NCBI RefSeq assembly: GCF_008801475.1
Contig: NZ_VZPP01000007.1
Location: 62,001-126,000, forward strand
Source of the DNA: Pseudomonas moorei
GTDB taxonomy: Bacteria > Pseudomonadota > Gammaproteobacteria > Pseudomonadales > Pseudomonadaceae
DNA: 64,000 nucleotides
Direction of reading: 5' to 3'
Part shown: piece after piece, positions 17,274 to 26,274 of the stretch
Layout: the number at the start of each line of letters is the position of its first letter
How positions within the stretch are numbered: position 1 is the first letter of the stretch
The notes under the pieces: generated by a model
Database searches by the model: none
What the model saw: the letters and a program-made list of their open reading frames with translations, nothing else
What the model was told of the DNA's origin: nothing
Position numbers and translations under genes: made by a program

Positions 17274-18800
17274 CTACCGGAGTTGGAGGTGGGCGCTCGC
17301 TGTGACGGCTGGGGAGGTCTGTCTGAGCCTGCGTGCCATCTGAGCATAGGCGACGCCCAGACCGGCCACCGACCAATACACCACGGGGATTACCGTGATA
17401 CTGCTGACAGTCACGATGGTGATCAGGATCCCGGCCAGTGTTGCCAGGAGCGCACGTCCGAGTCGGCGTGCCTCATTTTCCTTGTTGGGGAACGAACGCA
17501 TCCCCTTGCGGATGCCGTGCAGAACGCAGACGAAGAACATGACGAAAAGTGCCAACCCGATCAGGCCGACCGACAGCGCCACGCCGATATAGGTGTTCAC
17601 GATATCGATGATGCCCTGGCCCTGGATAAGGGACTGCATTTCCGGTGTGCTGCGATAATCGAAGGACCCCAGCCAGGGGTTGCGCTGGATGACGATCACG
17701 GCGTTGTCGATCAGCTGCTGCCGGTAGGTGATGTTTTCCACTTCCACCGTGCCAATGAACGGCAGCAGATCAAGCACTTTCTGCCCGCCCGGCACCACGG
17801 CCAGCAGGGGTAGGGCAAGCATGCCGGCCGCCCCCAGCAGCATCAGGCGCTTGAACGCTTTGCGGCCGGTGCTGATGAACGCCACGATCATCACCGCGGT
17901 GCCGATCCAGGGACCACGCGACAGTGGCGCGAACAGGCCGCCAGCGAGCAGGAGCGCGCCGAGGCTGCGTTGCAGTTTGCTGCGGACTTCCTCCTGCAAG
18001 TACAGATAAAAACCGATGGCGACACTGATGACGAAGCCCAGCGCGATGGCCTGGCCGGTGGTGACACTGGCGCGTAACGAGCCACCGCGGGTCAGGTAGC
18101 CGGACATCTCCCAGGGGACGCCCAAGGCACCGTTCAGAGCGCTGTAGAGCAGCCAGTTGCGGGTGTATTCGAAGAGGCCGATCAGTGACAGCAGCATGGC
18201 CGCCAGAACAAAACCGAACAGGGCGTCCTTGAAGTCGCTGAGGTTGCGCAGTGCCCGGCTGGCCACGTAGTAAGGCAAAAAAACTTCGATGAACAGATAC
18301 AGCGTTTGCCGCAACGTATCGGTGACGGTGGTTTCGCGCAGGTACAGCAGGCTCGTCAACAGGATGTTGGCGGCCAACAGTCTGTCCGGCCAGGTGCGTC
18401 CGAAAGGTACCGTGTCTGCTCGTCTGCGCAGGGCGAAAAAAGCCGGAAGCAGTACGCACAATGCCAGGAGGCGAACATGGTTCAGGCCGAAAAAATAATT
18501 GATCACGCCGAAGCCGGGGATCTCCACCGTGGCGGGGGGCATGAGGAACAGCAGAAAGAAAAAAAGCGCCACCGGATTGCGCTCGCGTTTACGGGCAACG
18601 GTCAGCACGATCGCGGCGACGCCGGCGTAAATCCAGAAGCTGTGCGAAAAGAACGCCAGTAGCGTCAAGGCAAACCACAGATTGCGCCGACGCGTGAAAT
18701 CACGGTCGGGAATCAGGTCTGCGGCGGGTCGGCGAGCCATGGCAAAAACGACGCCGGCGAGGACCAGAATGACGATTAACGCGCGAAAGTGCTCAGGCAT
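17274..18800 (-). CDS. O-antigen ligase/polymerase-family membrane protein (Wzy_C type)
   Basis: 508 residues with about 12 hydrophobic segments and a long periplasmic loop in the C-terminal half. That loop has the features of the O-antigen ligase/Wzy family: FAPLSRGPWIG, and NAVIVIQRNPWLGSFDYRS with the conserved Asn-Pro-Trp/Leu-Gly pattern. The most likely role is the Wzy polymerase of this locus, acting in the inner membrane on undecaprenyl-linked repeats delivered by the Wzx protein encoded divergently next door. An O-antigen ligase role cannot be excluded. Only 96 bases separate its start from the Wzx start, so the two promoters must overlap. Confidence 0.85.
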   Translation of the reverse strand: MPEHFRALIVILVLAGVVFAMARRPAADLIPDRDFTRRRNLWFALTLLAFFSHSFWIYAGVAAIVLTVARKRERNPVALFFFLLFLMPPATVEIPGFGVINYFFGLNHVRLLALCVLLPAFFALRRRADTVPFGRTWPDRLLAANILLTSLLYLRETTVTDTLRQTLYLFIEVFLPYYVASRALRNLSDFKDALFGFVLAAMLLSLIGLFEYTRNWLLYSALNGALGVPWEMSGYLTRGGSLRASVTTGQAIALGFVISVAIGFYLYLQEEVRSKLQRSLGALLLAGGLFAPLSRGPWIGTAVMIVAFISTGRKAFKRLMLLGAAGMLALPLLAVVPGGQKVLDLLPFIGTVEVENITYRQQLIDNAVIVIQRNPWLGSFDYRSTPEMQSLIQGQGIIDIVNTYIGVALSVGLIGLALFVMFFVCVLHGIRKGMRSFPNKENEARRLGRALLATLAGILITIVTVSSITVIPVVYWSVAGLGVAYAQMARRLRQTSPAVTASAHLQLR

Positions 18801-18896
18801 GGTGGGTCGTTCTTATCTGATTGATGAGCGACGGCTAGTCGAATGGCAAAATGCGACTATAGTACCTTTCGTGCCATTGAGTCCGGGGTTGATGTT

Positions 18897-20273
18897 ATGC
18901 CGTTAGCCGATTCATCGCCATCAGTCGGTCTTCGCAAGAAAGCGATATCTGCGGGGGTATGGAATATCGGGGCGCTCGTAACGTCCCAAGCGTTTCGCCT
19001 CGGCGGCAACCTGATCATGGCCCGCCTGCTCATGCCGGAAATGTTCGGCGTCATGATGATCGCCACCACGGTCTCCGTGGTTCTGCACCTGCTTTCCGAT
19101 GTGGGGTTGCGTCAGAACATCATCCAGAGCCCACGTGGCGACGACCCGGTTTTTCTCAACACCGTGTGGACCGTGCAGATCGTTCGCGGGCTCATCCTGT
19201 TTGCCTCGACCCTGCTGATCGCGGGTGTCGCCTGGTTTGCTCAAGCCCTCAATCTGTGGGCGAACAATTCCACTTACGCCGCACCCGAGTTGCCACTGGT
19301 ACTGGCCGTGACAGGTCTGCTGGCAATCATCTTTGGCTTGCAGTCGACGAAAGTCGATTTGGCCGTGCGCGCTTTCCAGCAGAAAAAAGTGGTCATCGCC
19401 GAGTTCGTGTCGCAGTTCGCCGGGCTCTTGGCGATGCTGGCCGTCGGTTATTTCACCCGGTCCATCTGGTCACTGGTGGTGGCGGGCCTGGTCTCGGCGA
19501 TCGTCAGCACGGCGATGGGGCACCTCTGGTTCGAGGGGCCGCCCAATCGTCTGAAGTGGGAGCGTGATGCGCTCAAGGAACTGGTCGTCTTCGGCCGCTG
19601 GATTTTGCTGTCGTCGGCACTGGGCGTATTGGCCTTGTACGGTGACCGCGTCTGGTTCGGCGGCAGCATGACGGCTGCCGAGCTGGGGGTCTACTCCATT
19701 GCCGTACTGATTTTGGGAGCATTGCAGCTGGGCATACAGAAGATTTTCGGGGCCGTGGCATTGCCGGCCTTCAGCGAGGCCACCAGGACCCATGACACTG
19801 CACGTCTGCAGACGCTGTATTACCGCCTCAAGATGATGTTCGATCTACTCTGTCTGTTTTTCTGTGGCTTGTTCTGGACCGGCAGTCCACTGCTCATCCA
19901 CGTCTTGTACGATGAGCGTTATGCCCAGGCTGGCGACATGATGGCGATCCTTTCACTGTCTTTTTTCACCATGCGCTATATGTTGGCTCATCAGGTCTGG
20001 ATTGCCCTGGGGTTCACCAAGTACCAGGCCATGGACAACATCATTCGGGTGGTCTCGCTGTGGGTGCTGCTGCCTTTGCTGCTGGCCATCGGCGGGGTCA
20101 AATACGCGATCTGGGGTGCCGCGCTGCACACATTCCCTACGCTTATCCTGGTTTTCTATGTCAACTATCGTCTGGGGATGCTGGATCTCAAGCGTGAACT
20201 GATCGTGCTGCCCATGCTGGTCGTGGGGGCCTTGTGCGGAGAGTTGTTGACGAGCCTTGCCAAGTGGCTTTGA
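18897..20273 (+). CDS. Wzx-type lipopolysaccharide/oligosaccharide flippase
   Basis: 458 residues and about 12-14 membrane segments of the MOP (polysaccharide transport) superfamily: GVWNIGALVTSQAFRLGGN and ARLLMPEMFGVMMIATTVS at the N-terminus are typical. It flips undecaprenyl-diphosphate-linked repeat units across the inner membrane. The ATG at 18897 (MPLADSS) is preferred over an in-frame ATG at 18843, which would add 18 hydrophilic residues; GGGG lies upstream of the chosen start. First gene of the long rightward block of glycosyltransferases and decorating enzymes. Confidence 0.88.
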   Translation: MPLADSSPSVGLRKKAISAGVWNIGALVTSQAFRLGGNLIMARLLMPEMFGVMMIATTVSVVLHLLSDVGLRQNIIQSPRGDDPVFLNTVWTVQIVRGLILFASTLLIAGVAWFAQALNLWANNSTYAAPELPLVLAVTGLLAIIFGLQSTKVDLAVRAFQQKKVVIAEFVSQFAGLLAMLAVGYFTRSIWSLVVAGLVSAIVSTAMGHLWFEGPPNRLKWERDALKELVVFGRWILLSSALGVLALYGDRVWFGGSMTAAELGVYSIAVLILGALQLGIQKIFGAVALPAFSEATRTHDTARLQTLYYRLKMMFDLLCLFFCGLFWTGSPLLIHVLYDERYAQAGDMMAILSLSFFTMRYMLAHQVWIALGFTKYQAMDNIIRVVSLWVLLPLLLAIGGVKYAIWGAALHTFPTLILVFYVNYRLGMLDLKRELIVLPMLVVGALCGELLTSLAKWL

Positions 20274-20396
20274 TTTGAACTATCTCTGTTATTACCGGTT
20301 CCGTGGGGGAGTCAATGCGGGTTGCTCACAAAAATCGTGACGTTGACGTTTAGTTGAAATTTCCAACGCAACCTGGCTGTCGTGGAGCTTTGAATC

Positions 20397-20591
20397 GTGA
20401 AAGAAACTGATTTGAAAACCTCTGTGATGGGGCGCAGAGATTTCCTCCAGGCATGTGCCCTGTTGAGCCTCGGAGGGCTTGTGTTTGACGTCTCCGAAGC
20501 CGTTGCCCGGCCTTCTCCTGTTAAATCCGAGTTTGTTGTCATCAACGGATGGGTGCTGCCTGCCCATCATTTTCGGCAAACACAAGCATGA
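20397..20591 (+). CDS. 64-residue Tat-signal mini-protein coupled to a GMC oxidoreductase
   Basis: GTG start with GGAG nine bases upstream. Residues 11-35 are a convincing twin-arginine signal (MGRRDFLQACALLSLGGL), then a mature part of only about 25 residues ending VVINGWVLPAHHF. No enzymatic domain. Its last codons overlap the ATG of the GMC oxidoreductase (ATGA), so the two are translationally coupled. Membrane-bound GMC dehydrogenases of other bacteria often have a small Tat-signal subunit that carries the signal-less flavoprotein out of the cell; this could be a minimal version (inference). It could be the remnant of a longer small subunit. Confidence 0.75.
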   Translation: MKETDLKTSVMGRRDFLQACALLSLGGLVFDVSEAVARPSPVKSEFVVINGWVLPAHHFRQTQA

Positions 20592-22084
20592 TAAAAGATT
20601 ACCGGACGCAAAAAGAACTGCGTGACCACTATGACGTCTGCATCATCGGTGGCGGGCCGGCCGGCATTACGCTGGCGTTGCGTCTGGCCGGTAACGGACG
20701 GCATATCGTGCTTGTCGAAGGCGGTGGGCACGAGTATTCACCGGTTTCGCAGGAACTCTACCAGTGCCCGTCGACAGGCCTCGATGTCTACGCAGCGGAA
20801 ACACGCCTGCGCTTTCTGGGCGGAACCTCCAATCACTGGGCCGGACGATGCCGTCCATTCGAGCGCTCGGACTTTGCCGTAGCCCCTCCCATACACTTGC
20901 CCGGCTGGCCCATCGCGTTTTCCGAGATCGAGCGCAATCTGGAGGCGGCCATGGACATTGTCGATCTTCCACCGCACTCCGGATTCAAGGCGATCAATGC
21001 CAATCTGGATGGCGACGACTTTGTAGCCGATCGCTTCCTGCTCAGCCCACCGACGCGATTTGCACAGAAATATGCCAAGGAACTCAATGAAACCGAGGGC
21101 CTCGATGTATTCATCAACTGCAACTGCGTCGATCTTGAGTTCGATAGCAAGACCGGCCGCATCGAGACGATAGTCGTCTCCGATTACGAAATGCATCGGG
21201 AAAAAGTCAGGGCCAAACAATTCATTCTGGCCACTGGCGCGATCGAGAATGCCAGGCAGTTGCTCAACAGTGAGTCCCTGGCCACTGGCGGTATCGTCAG
21301 CAAGGACGGTTTTGTCGGCAGATGCTTCATGGAGCATCTGAACGTGGACATGGGCACCTTCATCCTCAAGGACGGGCAGGGTACGGATGCCCGGCAGTAC
21401 TTCACGACCGATGCCTTCGTGACGGAGCACGAGTCGGGTAAAGGAAACGTGACGGCCTCGCTGGTATCCGAAGTGAAAGCCTATGGGCGGACGGCGGCGA
21501 TCAAGGATTTTTTCGAGAATCTCATCTGTGACATCGGGGCGGAGCACAAGATCGAGTTCATTACCCGGTTCGATTGCCCCGGGGATGGAGTGCTCGGTAC
21601 ATTGATCGAGCAATTCCCCAACCCCAACAGCCGCATCTCGATGCTCGACGAGCGGGATGCGTTAGGGATGAAAAAAATAAACGTTCACTGGGAGCTGACC
21701 CCGGCAGACAGAAATACCGTCAAGTCCATAGGGCTCGAAGTGGCCAAGTGTTTTGCCGATACGGGGCTGGGCTTTGTCAAACTGGAAGAGTGCGTTTATG
21801 ACGTCGAATTGCCGCTGAAGGTCAATCCCCATGCCCACCACATGGGCACCACACGGATGGCGGCCTCGCCTGAATTTGGTGTGGTCGATGAAAACTGCAA
21901 GGTGTTCGGGGTCGAGAATCTTTACGTGGCGGGCAGCAGCGTCTTTGCGACGGGAGGCGCCTGCAACCCGACGATGCCGCTTCTGCAACTGGCGTTGAGG
22001 CTGGCGGACCATCTGAATCAGGAGATGGGCCCATCGATAGGAAGGTATTCCGGAACGGGAGAGTTTGTCGATTTTCCGAGTTGA
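20588..22084 (+). CDS. GMC-family FAD-dependent oxidoreductase
   Basis: 498 residues. ADP-binding fold at the N-terminus (CIIGGGPAGITLALRLAGNG), substrate-side FLGGTSNHWAGRC, and a C-terminal GMC domain with NPHAHHMGTTRMA (catalytic His region) and FATGGACNPTMPLLQLAL. It lacks its own signal peptide. Such enzymes oxidise alcohols or sugars, passing electrons to quinone or cytochrome partners. In this locus it probably oxidises a sugar hydroxyl of the polymer or a precursor (inference). The ATG at 20588 overlaps the stop of the Tat mini-protein gene. Whether it acts in the cytoplasm or is carried out by the Tat partner is the open question. Confidence 0.88.
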   Translation: MIKDYRTQKELRDHYDVCIIGGGPAGITLALRLAGNGRHIVLVEGGGHEYSPVSQELYQCPSTGLDVYAAETRLRFLGGTSNHWAGRCRPFERSDFAVAPPIHLPGWPIAFSEIERNLEAAMDIVDLPPHSGFKAINANLDGDDFVADRFLLSPPTRFAQKYAKELNETEGLDVFINCNCVDLEFDSKTGRIETIVVSDYEMHREKVRAKQFILATGAIENARQLLNSESLATGGIVSKDGFVGRCFMEHLNVDMGTFILKDGQGTDARQYFTTDAFVTEHESGKGNVTASLVSEVKAYGRTAAIKDFFENLICDIGAEHKIEFITRFDCPGDGVLGTLIEQFPNPNSRISMLDERDALGMKKINVHWELTPADRNTVKSIGLEVAKCFADTGLGFVKLEECVYDVELPLKVNPHAHHMGTTRMAASPEFGVVDENCKVFGVENLYVAGSSVFATGGACNPTMPLLQLALRLADHLNQEMGPSIGRYSGTGEFVDFPS

Positions 22085-22182
22085 AACTTAAAGAGGAGTC
22101 TACGCTTAGGGTAGTGGTAATAAAGATCAGGGTCGTCGAACTCTGGCACGGATGTATATCGCTGAATATTGAGGCTGACAGG

Positions 22183-22803
22183 ATGATTGGTCTACTAAAA
22201 CGCGCTATCGCTCACTACGCCAAGACAACAGGGCGTGGAACTTCACTCTATAAAAAGTTTTGTAAACCGGACGGGTATGAATGGGCTCAACATATGGGGC
22301 GCTGGGGAGGGCTGCACTCCGTCGGTAAGGGGGCCTGGATCAACCTGGGGTGCAACATCACCGACCCCGCGATGCTTCGACTCGGCGACAACGTAGGATT
22401 GTCCGATTGCACGATATTCGGCCACGACGGCATCGTCCATGTCATCAATGCGCGTGACGGAACCAAGCTCGATTCTGTCGGCGGTGTCGATATCCGTGCC
22501 AATTCCTTTGTCGGTCATGGCGCGATCGTCATGCCGCGCGTAACGATTGGCCCGGACTCAGTGGTGGCCGCTGGCGCGGTGGTACTGAGAGACGTTCCGC
22601 CCGGGATGGTGGTCGGGGGTAATCCAGCCAGGGTTATCTGCACGATGGAAACCCTGGTGAAAAATATCAAGGAGCGTTGCGCCGAGTACCCCTGGATGAG
22701 CCTGATCGAGAATCGTGACGGGTTGTTCGACCCTGAGCTGGAGCCGAAGCTGCAAGCCATGCGAGCCGAGTATTTCTTTGGCGAAGAACAACACAATGGT
22801 TAG
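22183..22803 (+). CDS. Left-handed beta-helix acyltransferase (sugar O-acetyltransferase type)
   Basis: 206 residues from the ATG at 22183, which has GAGG eight bases upstream; an in-frame TTG at 22081 would add 34 residues of no family character. The hexapeptide-repeat region ends with FVGHGAIVMPRVTIGPDSVV, then AAGAVVLRDVPPGMVVGGNPARVI, the common end of the LbetaH acyltransferases (WcaF/maltose O-acetyltransferase-like). It probably acetylates a sugar of the repeat unit. The stop overlaps the start of the following glycosyltransferase by eight bases, so they are in one operon. Confidence 0.87.
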   Translation: MIGLLKRAIAHYAKTTGRGTSLYKKFCKPDGYEWAQHMGRWGGLHSVGKGAWINLGCNITDPAMLRLGDNVGLSDCTIFGHDGIVHVINARDGTKLDSVGGVDIRANSFVGHGAIVMPRVTIGPDSVVAAGAVVLRDVPPGMVVGGNPARVICTMETLVKNIKERCAEYPWMSLIENRDGLFDPELEPKLQAMRAEYFFGEEQHNG

Positions 22804-23752
22804 TGCCGAACTTGATGTGTTGGTGGTTAATTACAATACAGCCACTTTATTGCAGCCGATGTTCAATGCGTTACGCCAATCAAATAACGCGGATCGCACG
22901 CGTTATTTGGTGGTGGACAATGCCTCTGCCGATAATTCACTGGAGTGTCTGGCCAATGTTTGTCCAGAGGCATTGCAAGTGGCCAATGACAGTAATGTCG
23001 GTTTTGGCCGGGCCAATAATCAATTGGTTGAACACCTTCAGGGCAAGTACGCGTTACTGCTCAATACCGACGCCTTCGTTGCGGCGGATACCCTGAACAA
23101 GACCCTCGAATACATGGAGGCGCACCCGGATTGCGGAATCCTGGGTGTTCGCCTTGTGGGCCGGGACGGGGATTTGCAACCCTCCTGCCGCTATTTTCCA
23201 ACGCCATTGAATGTCTTCATGGCGCGTACGGGGCTTGAGCGTTTTTTTCCCGGGGTGAAGAAAGTCGATGACATGACCTGGGACCATAACTCGGTACGTG
23301 AGTGCGACTGGGTGCCCGGATGCTATTACCTGATTCGTCGAGAAGTCATCGATCAGGTTGGCCTGTTCGATCCACGCTACTTTCTCTACTACGAAGAAGT
23401 TGACCACTGCAAACGCGTCAAACAGGCCGGCTGGAAAGTGGTGTATTACCCGCATACCACGGTGGTGCACATTGGCGGCGAAAGTGCCAAATCCGTCGAT
23501 GCACTCAACGCGGCCAGTCGACAGATACCCAAGCTGCAAATCGAAAGCGAGCTTTTGTACTTCCGCAAACATCACGGTTTGCTCGGGCTGGCCTGGCATA
23601 TGTTGCTGGTGAGCCTGGGGGATCTGATCCTGGCGCTCAAGGCGCTGCTGAAGGGCCGAGGTCGAGCGGCCATCGGGGCGTGCTGGCAGCATGCCCGTGC
23701 TACCTGGGCGCTGCTGCGTGATACCCGACTCGCTAGCCAACCAACACGGTAG
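22796..23752 (+). CDS. Glycosyltransferase family 2, rhamnosyltransferase-like
   Basis: 318 residues. GT-A fold: LDVLVVNYNTATLLQPM at the N-terminus, the metal-binding DxD-equivalent in LLLNTDAFV and the acceptor-side FDPRYFLYYEEVDHCKRVKQAGW with the conserved Glu-Asp/Glu-Val-Asp segment. This pattern (family COG1216, as in WbbL) is typical of transferases that add rhamnose or a related deoxysugar. Cytosolic face of the inner membrane. The start overlaps the preceding acyltransferase gene. Confidence 0.9.
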   Translation: MVSAELDVLVVNYNTATLLQPMFNALRQSNNADRTRYLVVDNASADNSLECLANVCPEALQVANDSNVGFGRANNQLVEHLQGKYALLLNTDAFVAADTLNKTLEYMEAHPDCGILGVRLVGRDGDLQPSCRYFPTPLNVFMARTGLERFFPGVKKVDDMTWDHNSVRECDWVPGCYYLIRREVIDQVGLFDPRYFLYYEEVDHCKRVKQAGWKVVYYPHTTVVHIGGESAKSVDALNAASRQIPKLQIESELLYFRKHHGLLGLAWHMLLVSLGDLILALKALLKGRGRAAIGACWQHARATWALLRDTRLASQPTR

Positions 23753-23760
23753 ATCAATTC

Positions 23761-24285
23761 ATGTTCGAAAACATACGTGCGGACTTGCGTGCATACGCGG
23801 GTGATTGGGCCGCTCAGGGATTCTGGGTGATGTTGGTCTACCGGTTTGGCCGCTGGCGCTACGGCGTGCGGCCAGCGCCATTACGCAAAGTGTTCTCCTT
23901 TATCTACAAAGTACTCTTCAAGTTTGTGCAGATCATCACGGGCATCGAATTGCCCTGTGAAGTCGTGGTCGGCCGCAACTTCGTCATCGATCACTTTGGC
24001 GGCATCGTCATCAGTGGATACGCGCAGTTCGGCGATGACTGCCGCATCCGCAACGGCGTGGTCGTCGGGCTGAAGAATGTGAAGGACCCGATTGCCCCGG
24101 TGTTCGGCAACAACGTGGACATCGGTACGGGCGCCAAGGTGCTGGGCAATATCCGCATTGGCAACAATGTGGTGATTGGTGCCAATGCGGTGGTCCTCAC
24201 CGATGTGCCGGATAACTCGATTGCAGTGGGGGTGCCTGCGACGATCAAGACCAGGCAGAGCGCAGAAGCCAGGGAATTCACTTGA
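23761..24285 (+). CDS. Serine-acetyltransferase-like hexapeptide acyltransferase
   Basis: 174 residues. The N-terminus (IRADLRAYAGDWAAQGFW, LVYRFGRWRY) and the beta-helix (IDHFGGIVISGYAQFGDDCR, then DIGTGAKVLGNIRIGNNVVIGANAVVLTDVP) match the CysE-like acyltransferases common in polysaccharide clusters. It lacks the long N-terminal domain of true CysE, so a role in acetylating the polymer is more likely than cysteine synthesis. It starts eight bases after the upstream glycosyltransferase, and its stop overlaps the next start. Confidence 0.88.
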   Translation: MFENIRADLRAYAGDWAAQGFWVMLVYRFGRWRYGVRPAPLRKVFSFIYKVLFKFVQIITGIELPCEVVVGRNFVIDHFGGIVISGYAQFGDDCRIRNGVVVGLKNVKDPIAPVFGNNVDIGTGAKVLGNIRIGNNVVIGANAVVLTDVPDNSIAVGVPATIKTRQSAEAREFT

Positions 24286-25268
24286 ACGCCATGGCTAACG
24301 GCATAGGCGTGGTCGTGATCGGGCGCAATGAAGGCCTGCGGCTGGAGCGTTGCCTGGCGTCGCTGGCCGGCATGGCACAGCAGGTTGTCTATGTCGATTC
24401 GGGCTCAACCGACGGTTCCGTGCAGTTGGCACAAAGGCTTGGCGTCGAGGTGGTCGAGCTGGACATGACGATTCCCTTTACCGCCGCGCGTGCGCGCAAT
24501 GAAGGGTTCGCCTGCGTGAAGCGTCTGTTGCCCACCGTGCGATACGTGCAATTCGTCGATGGTGATTGCGAGGTCGTCGCGGGCTGGCTGAGCCGGGCAC
24601 AGGCCTTTCTGGAGGCACAGCCCGAGGTGGCAGTGGTGTGCGGACGGCGTCGTGAACGTTTTCCGCAACGTTCGATTTACAACCTGATGTGTGATCTCGA
24701 ATGGGATACGCCGGTGGGTGAGGCCAAGGCTTGCGGGGGCGATGCCCTGATGCGCGCCGATGCCTTTGCCGCGGTGTCCGGTTTTCGCCCGGATCTCATC
24801 GCCGGGGAAGAGCCTGAACTGTGCGTACGACTGCGCGCCAGGGGCTGGAAGGTCTGGCGCCTGGCAGACGAGATGACCTTGCACGATGCCGCCATGACCC
24901 GCTTTGGCCAGTGGTGGCGGCGCACCTTGCGCGGTGGCTATGCCTTTGCCGAGGGCGCGTTTCTGCATGGGGCGCCGCCGGAGCGACATTGGCGGCGCGA
25001 GTCTCGACGTGCCTGGTTCTGGGGGTTGTTGATCCCGCTGCTGACCTTGATCACCAGCCTGCTGATCGGATGGTCCGGGCTGCTTCTGCTGCTGGTCTAT
25101 CCGTTGCAGGTCGTGCGTCTGGCGCGTCGGGGGGACGGAGCGTCTGGCAATAATTGGGTGCTGGCTTTCTTTCTTGTGCTGGGAAAATTTCCCGAGATGC
25201 TCGGGCAAGTCAAGTTTCTACTGAACAGATTCGGTGCCGGAAAGTCGGCTTTGATCGAATACAAGTGA
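24282..25268 (+). CDS. Glycosyltransferase family 2 with C-terminal membrane segment
   Basis: 328 residues. GT-A signature IGVVVIGRNEGLRLERCLASL, a DGD metal-binding motif in VQFVDGDCEVV, and an acceptor-region motif AGEEPELCVRLRARGW. A hydrophobic segment near residues 245-275 should anchor it in the inner membrane. Start choice: TTG at 24282 overlaps the previous TGA and has AGGGAA five bases upstream; the ATG three codons later has poor spacing. One of several transferases that build the repeat unit; sugar unknown. Confidence 0.88.
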   Translation: MNAMANGIGVVVIGRNEGLRLERCLASLAGMAQQVVYVDSGSTDGSVQLAQRLGVEVVELDMTIPFTAARARNEGFACVKRLLPTVRYVQFVDGDCEVVAGWLSRAQAFLEAQPEVAVVCGRRRERFPQRSIYNLMCDLEWDTPVGEAKACGGDALMRADAFAAVSGFRPDLIAGEEPELCVRLRARGWKVWRLADEMTLHDAAMTRFGQWWRRTLRGGYAFAEGAFLHGAPPERHWRRESRRAWFWGLLIPLLTLITSLLIGWSGLLLLLVYPLQVVRLARRGDGASGNNWVLAFFLVLGKFPEMLGQVKFLLNRFGAGKSALIEYK

Positions 25269-25275
25269 GACTTTT

Positions 25276-26199
25276 ATGAATAACTGGCTGGCACTGAAAA
25301 GCATGTTTTCCTTACATGCCGGGTATTCCCTCAGGGCAATGAAGAACAAGCTCAAGATGCTGGTTCTGGTGATCAAGAACCGCGCCGAGTTAAAGGTGTT
25401 TTTATCGCGCATGTCCAATGCCCTGGGCAAAACCGGTCTGGAACGGTTGGGCGGCGATTGCCTCGGTGTCGTTCACTGGCCCTATATCAGCAAAAGCTGG
25501 ACCTCCCGGGATCGCCTTGGCGTATTGGCCTCGCACTACGAAGTGGTGACCAAAAGCTGCCCGCAATTACTGCTGTATGGGCGAGACGAAAGTCTGGTCT
25601 TGAGTGATCTATCGGATTTCTCTGCGGGTTGCTCGCTGGTTCTGGATCGCCCTGTATGGTTCATGCGCGAAGGAGAACTGGTGCTGAACCTGTTTCAGGA
25701 CGATTTGCGCATCGCCTCAATCGCCTTCACGTTGTGCATTGCAGAGGGTGAACTGTGCATCTTCATCGGTGCGGTGCAAGGGATACACAAAGGCATTGAA
25801 AGTGAGAAGTCCCTGGGTATTTACCGGGACCTGACCAAGGACTTCGAAGGTCTGCGCCCCAGAAGCTTTCTCATAGAAGTCATCAAGTACATTGCAACGA
25901 ACATCGGTGCGGAAAAAATTTATGCCGTAGGGGATGGATACCGTCACCATCGCCATCCGTATTTTGGTGCTCACAAAGCTCAAGAATTGTTGGCTGATTA
26001 CGATTCGATCTGGCTGGAACATGGAGCGATTCCCTCCCGGCGCGAAGATTTTTTCGAGATCCCCCTGGCCTCATCCAGGAAGCCGCTTGATGCCATCGCT
26101 TCAAAAAAACGCGCCATGTACCGTCGGCGTTACGAGCTGCTCGACAGCACTTTCACAAAAATAGATAACGTCTTGAAAGGCTGCTATGCCGCGCATTGA
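25276..26199 (+). CDS. VirK/YbjX family (DUF535) protein
   Basis: 307 residues matching the DUF535/VirK-YbjX pattern as I know it: an N-terminal LGVLASHYEVV segment, IGAVQG and a C-terminal region with AVGDGYRHHRHPYFG, LLADYDSIWLE and a basic RYELLDS end. In enteric bacteria VirK and YbjX are linked to virulence-factor export and membrane integrity; biochemical function is unknown. Its presence between two glycosyltransferase genes, eight bases from the upstream one, suggests a role in producing or tolerating the polymer (inference). No signal peptide or membrane segment is evident. Confidence 0.82.
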   Translation: MNNWLALKSMFSLHAGYSLRAMKNKLKMLVLVIKNRAELKVFLSRMSNALGKTGLERLGGDCLGVVHWPYISKSWTSRDRLGVLASHYEVVTKSCPQLLLYGRDESLVLSDLSDFSAGCSLVLDRPVWFMREGELVLNLFQDDLRIASIAFTLCIAEGELCIFIGAVQGIHKGIESEKSLGIYRDLTKDFEGLRPRSFLIEVIKYIATNIGAEKIYAVGDGYRHHRHPYFGAHKAQELLADYDSIWLEHGAIPSRREDFFEIPLASSRKPLDAIASKKRAMYRRRYELLDSTFTKIDNVLKGCYAAH

Positions 26200-26274
26200 C
26201 GCTCAAGGCGCCTGTACTACTGTGGAAGTGACTGCAGTAACCACCCATCGAAACGACAACTAAGCTTGGTCCCT

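Noticed and set aside
17274..18800. Could the polytopic protein be the missing exosortase?
   Set aside because: Length (508) and the RGPWIG and NPWLGSFDY loop fit the O-antigen ligase/Wzy family; the Cys/Arg/His exosortase pattern is not seen.
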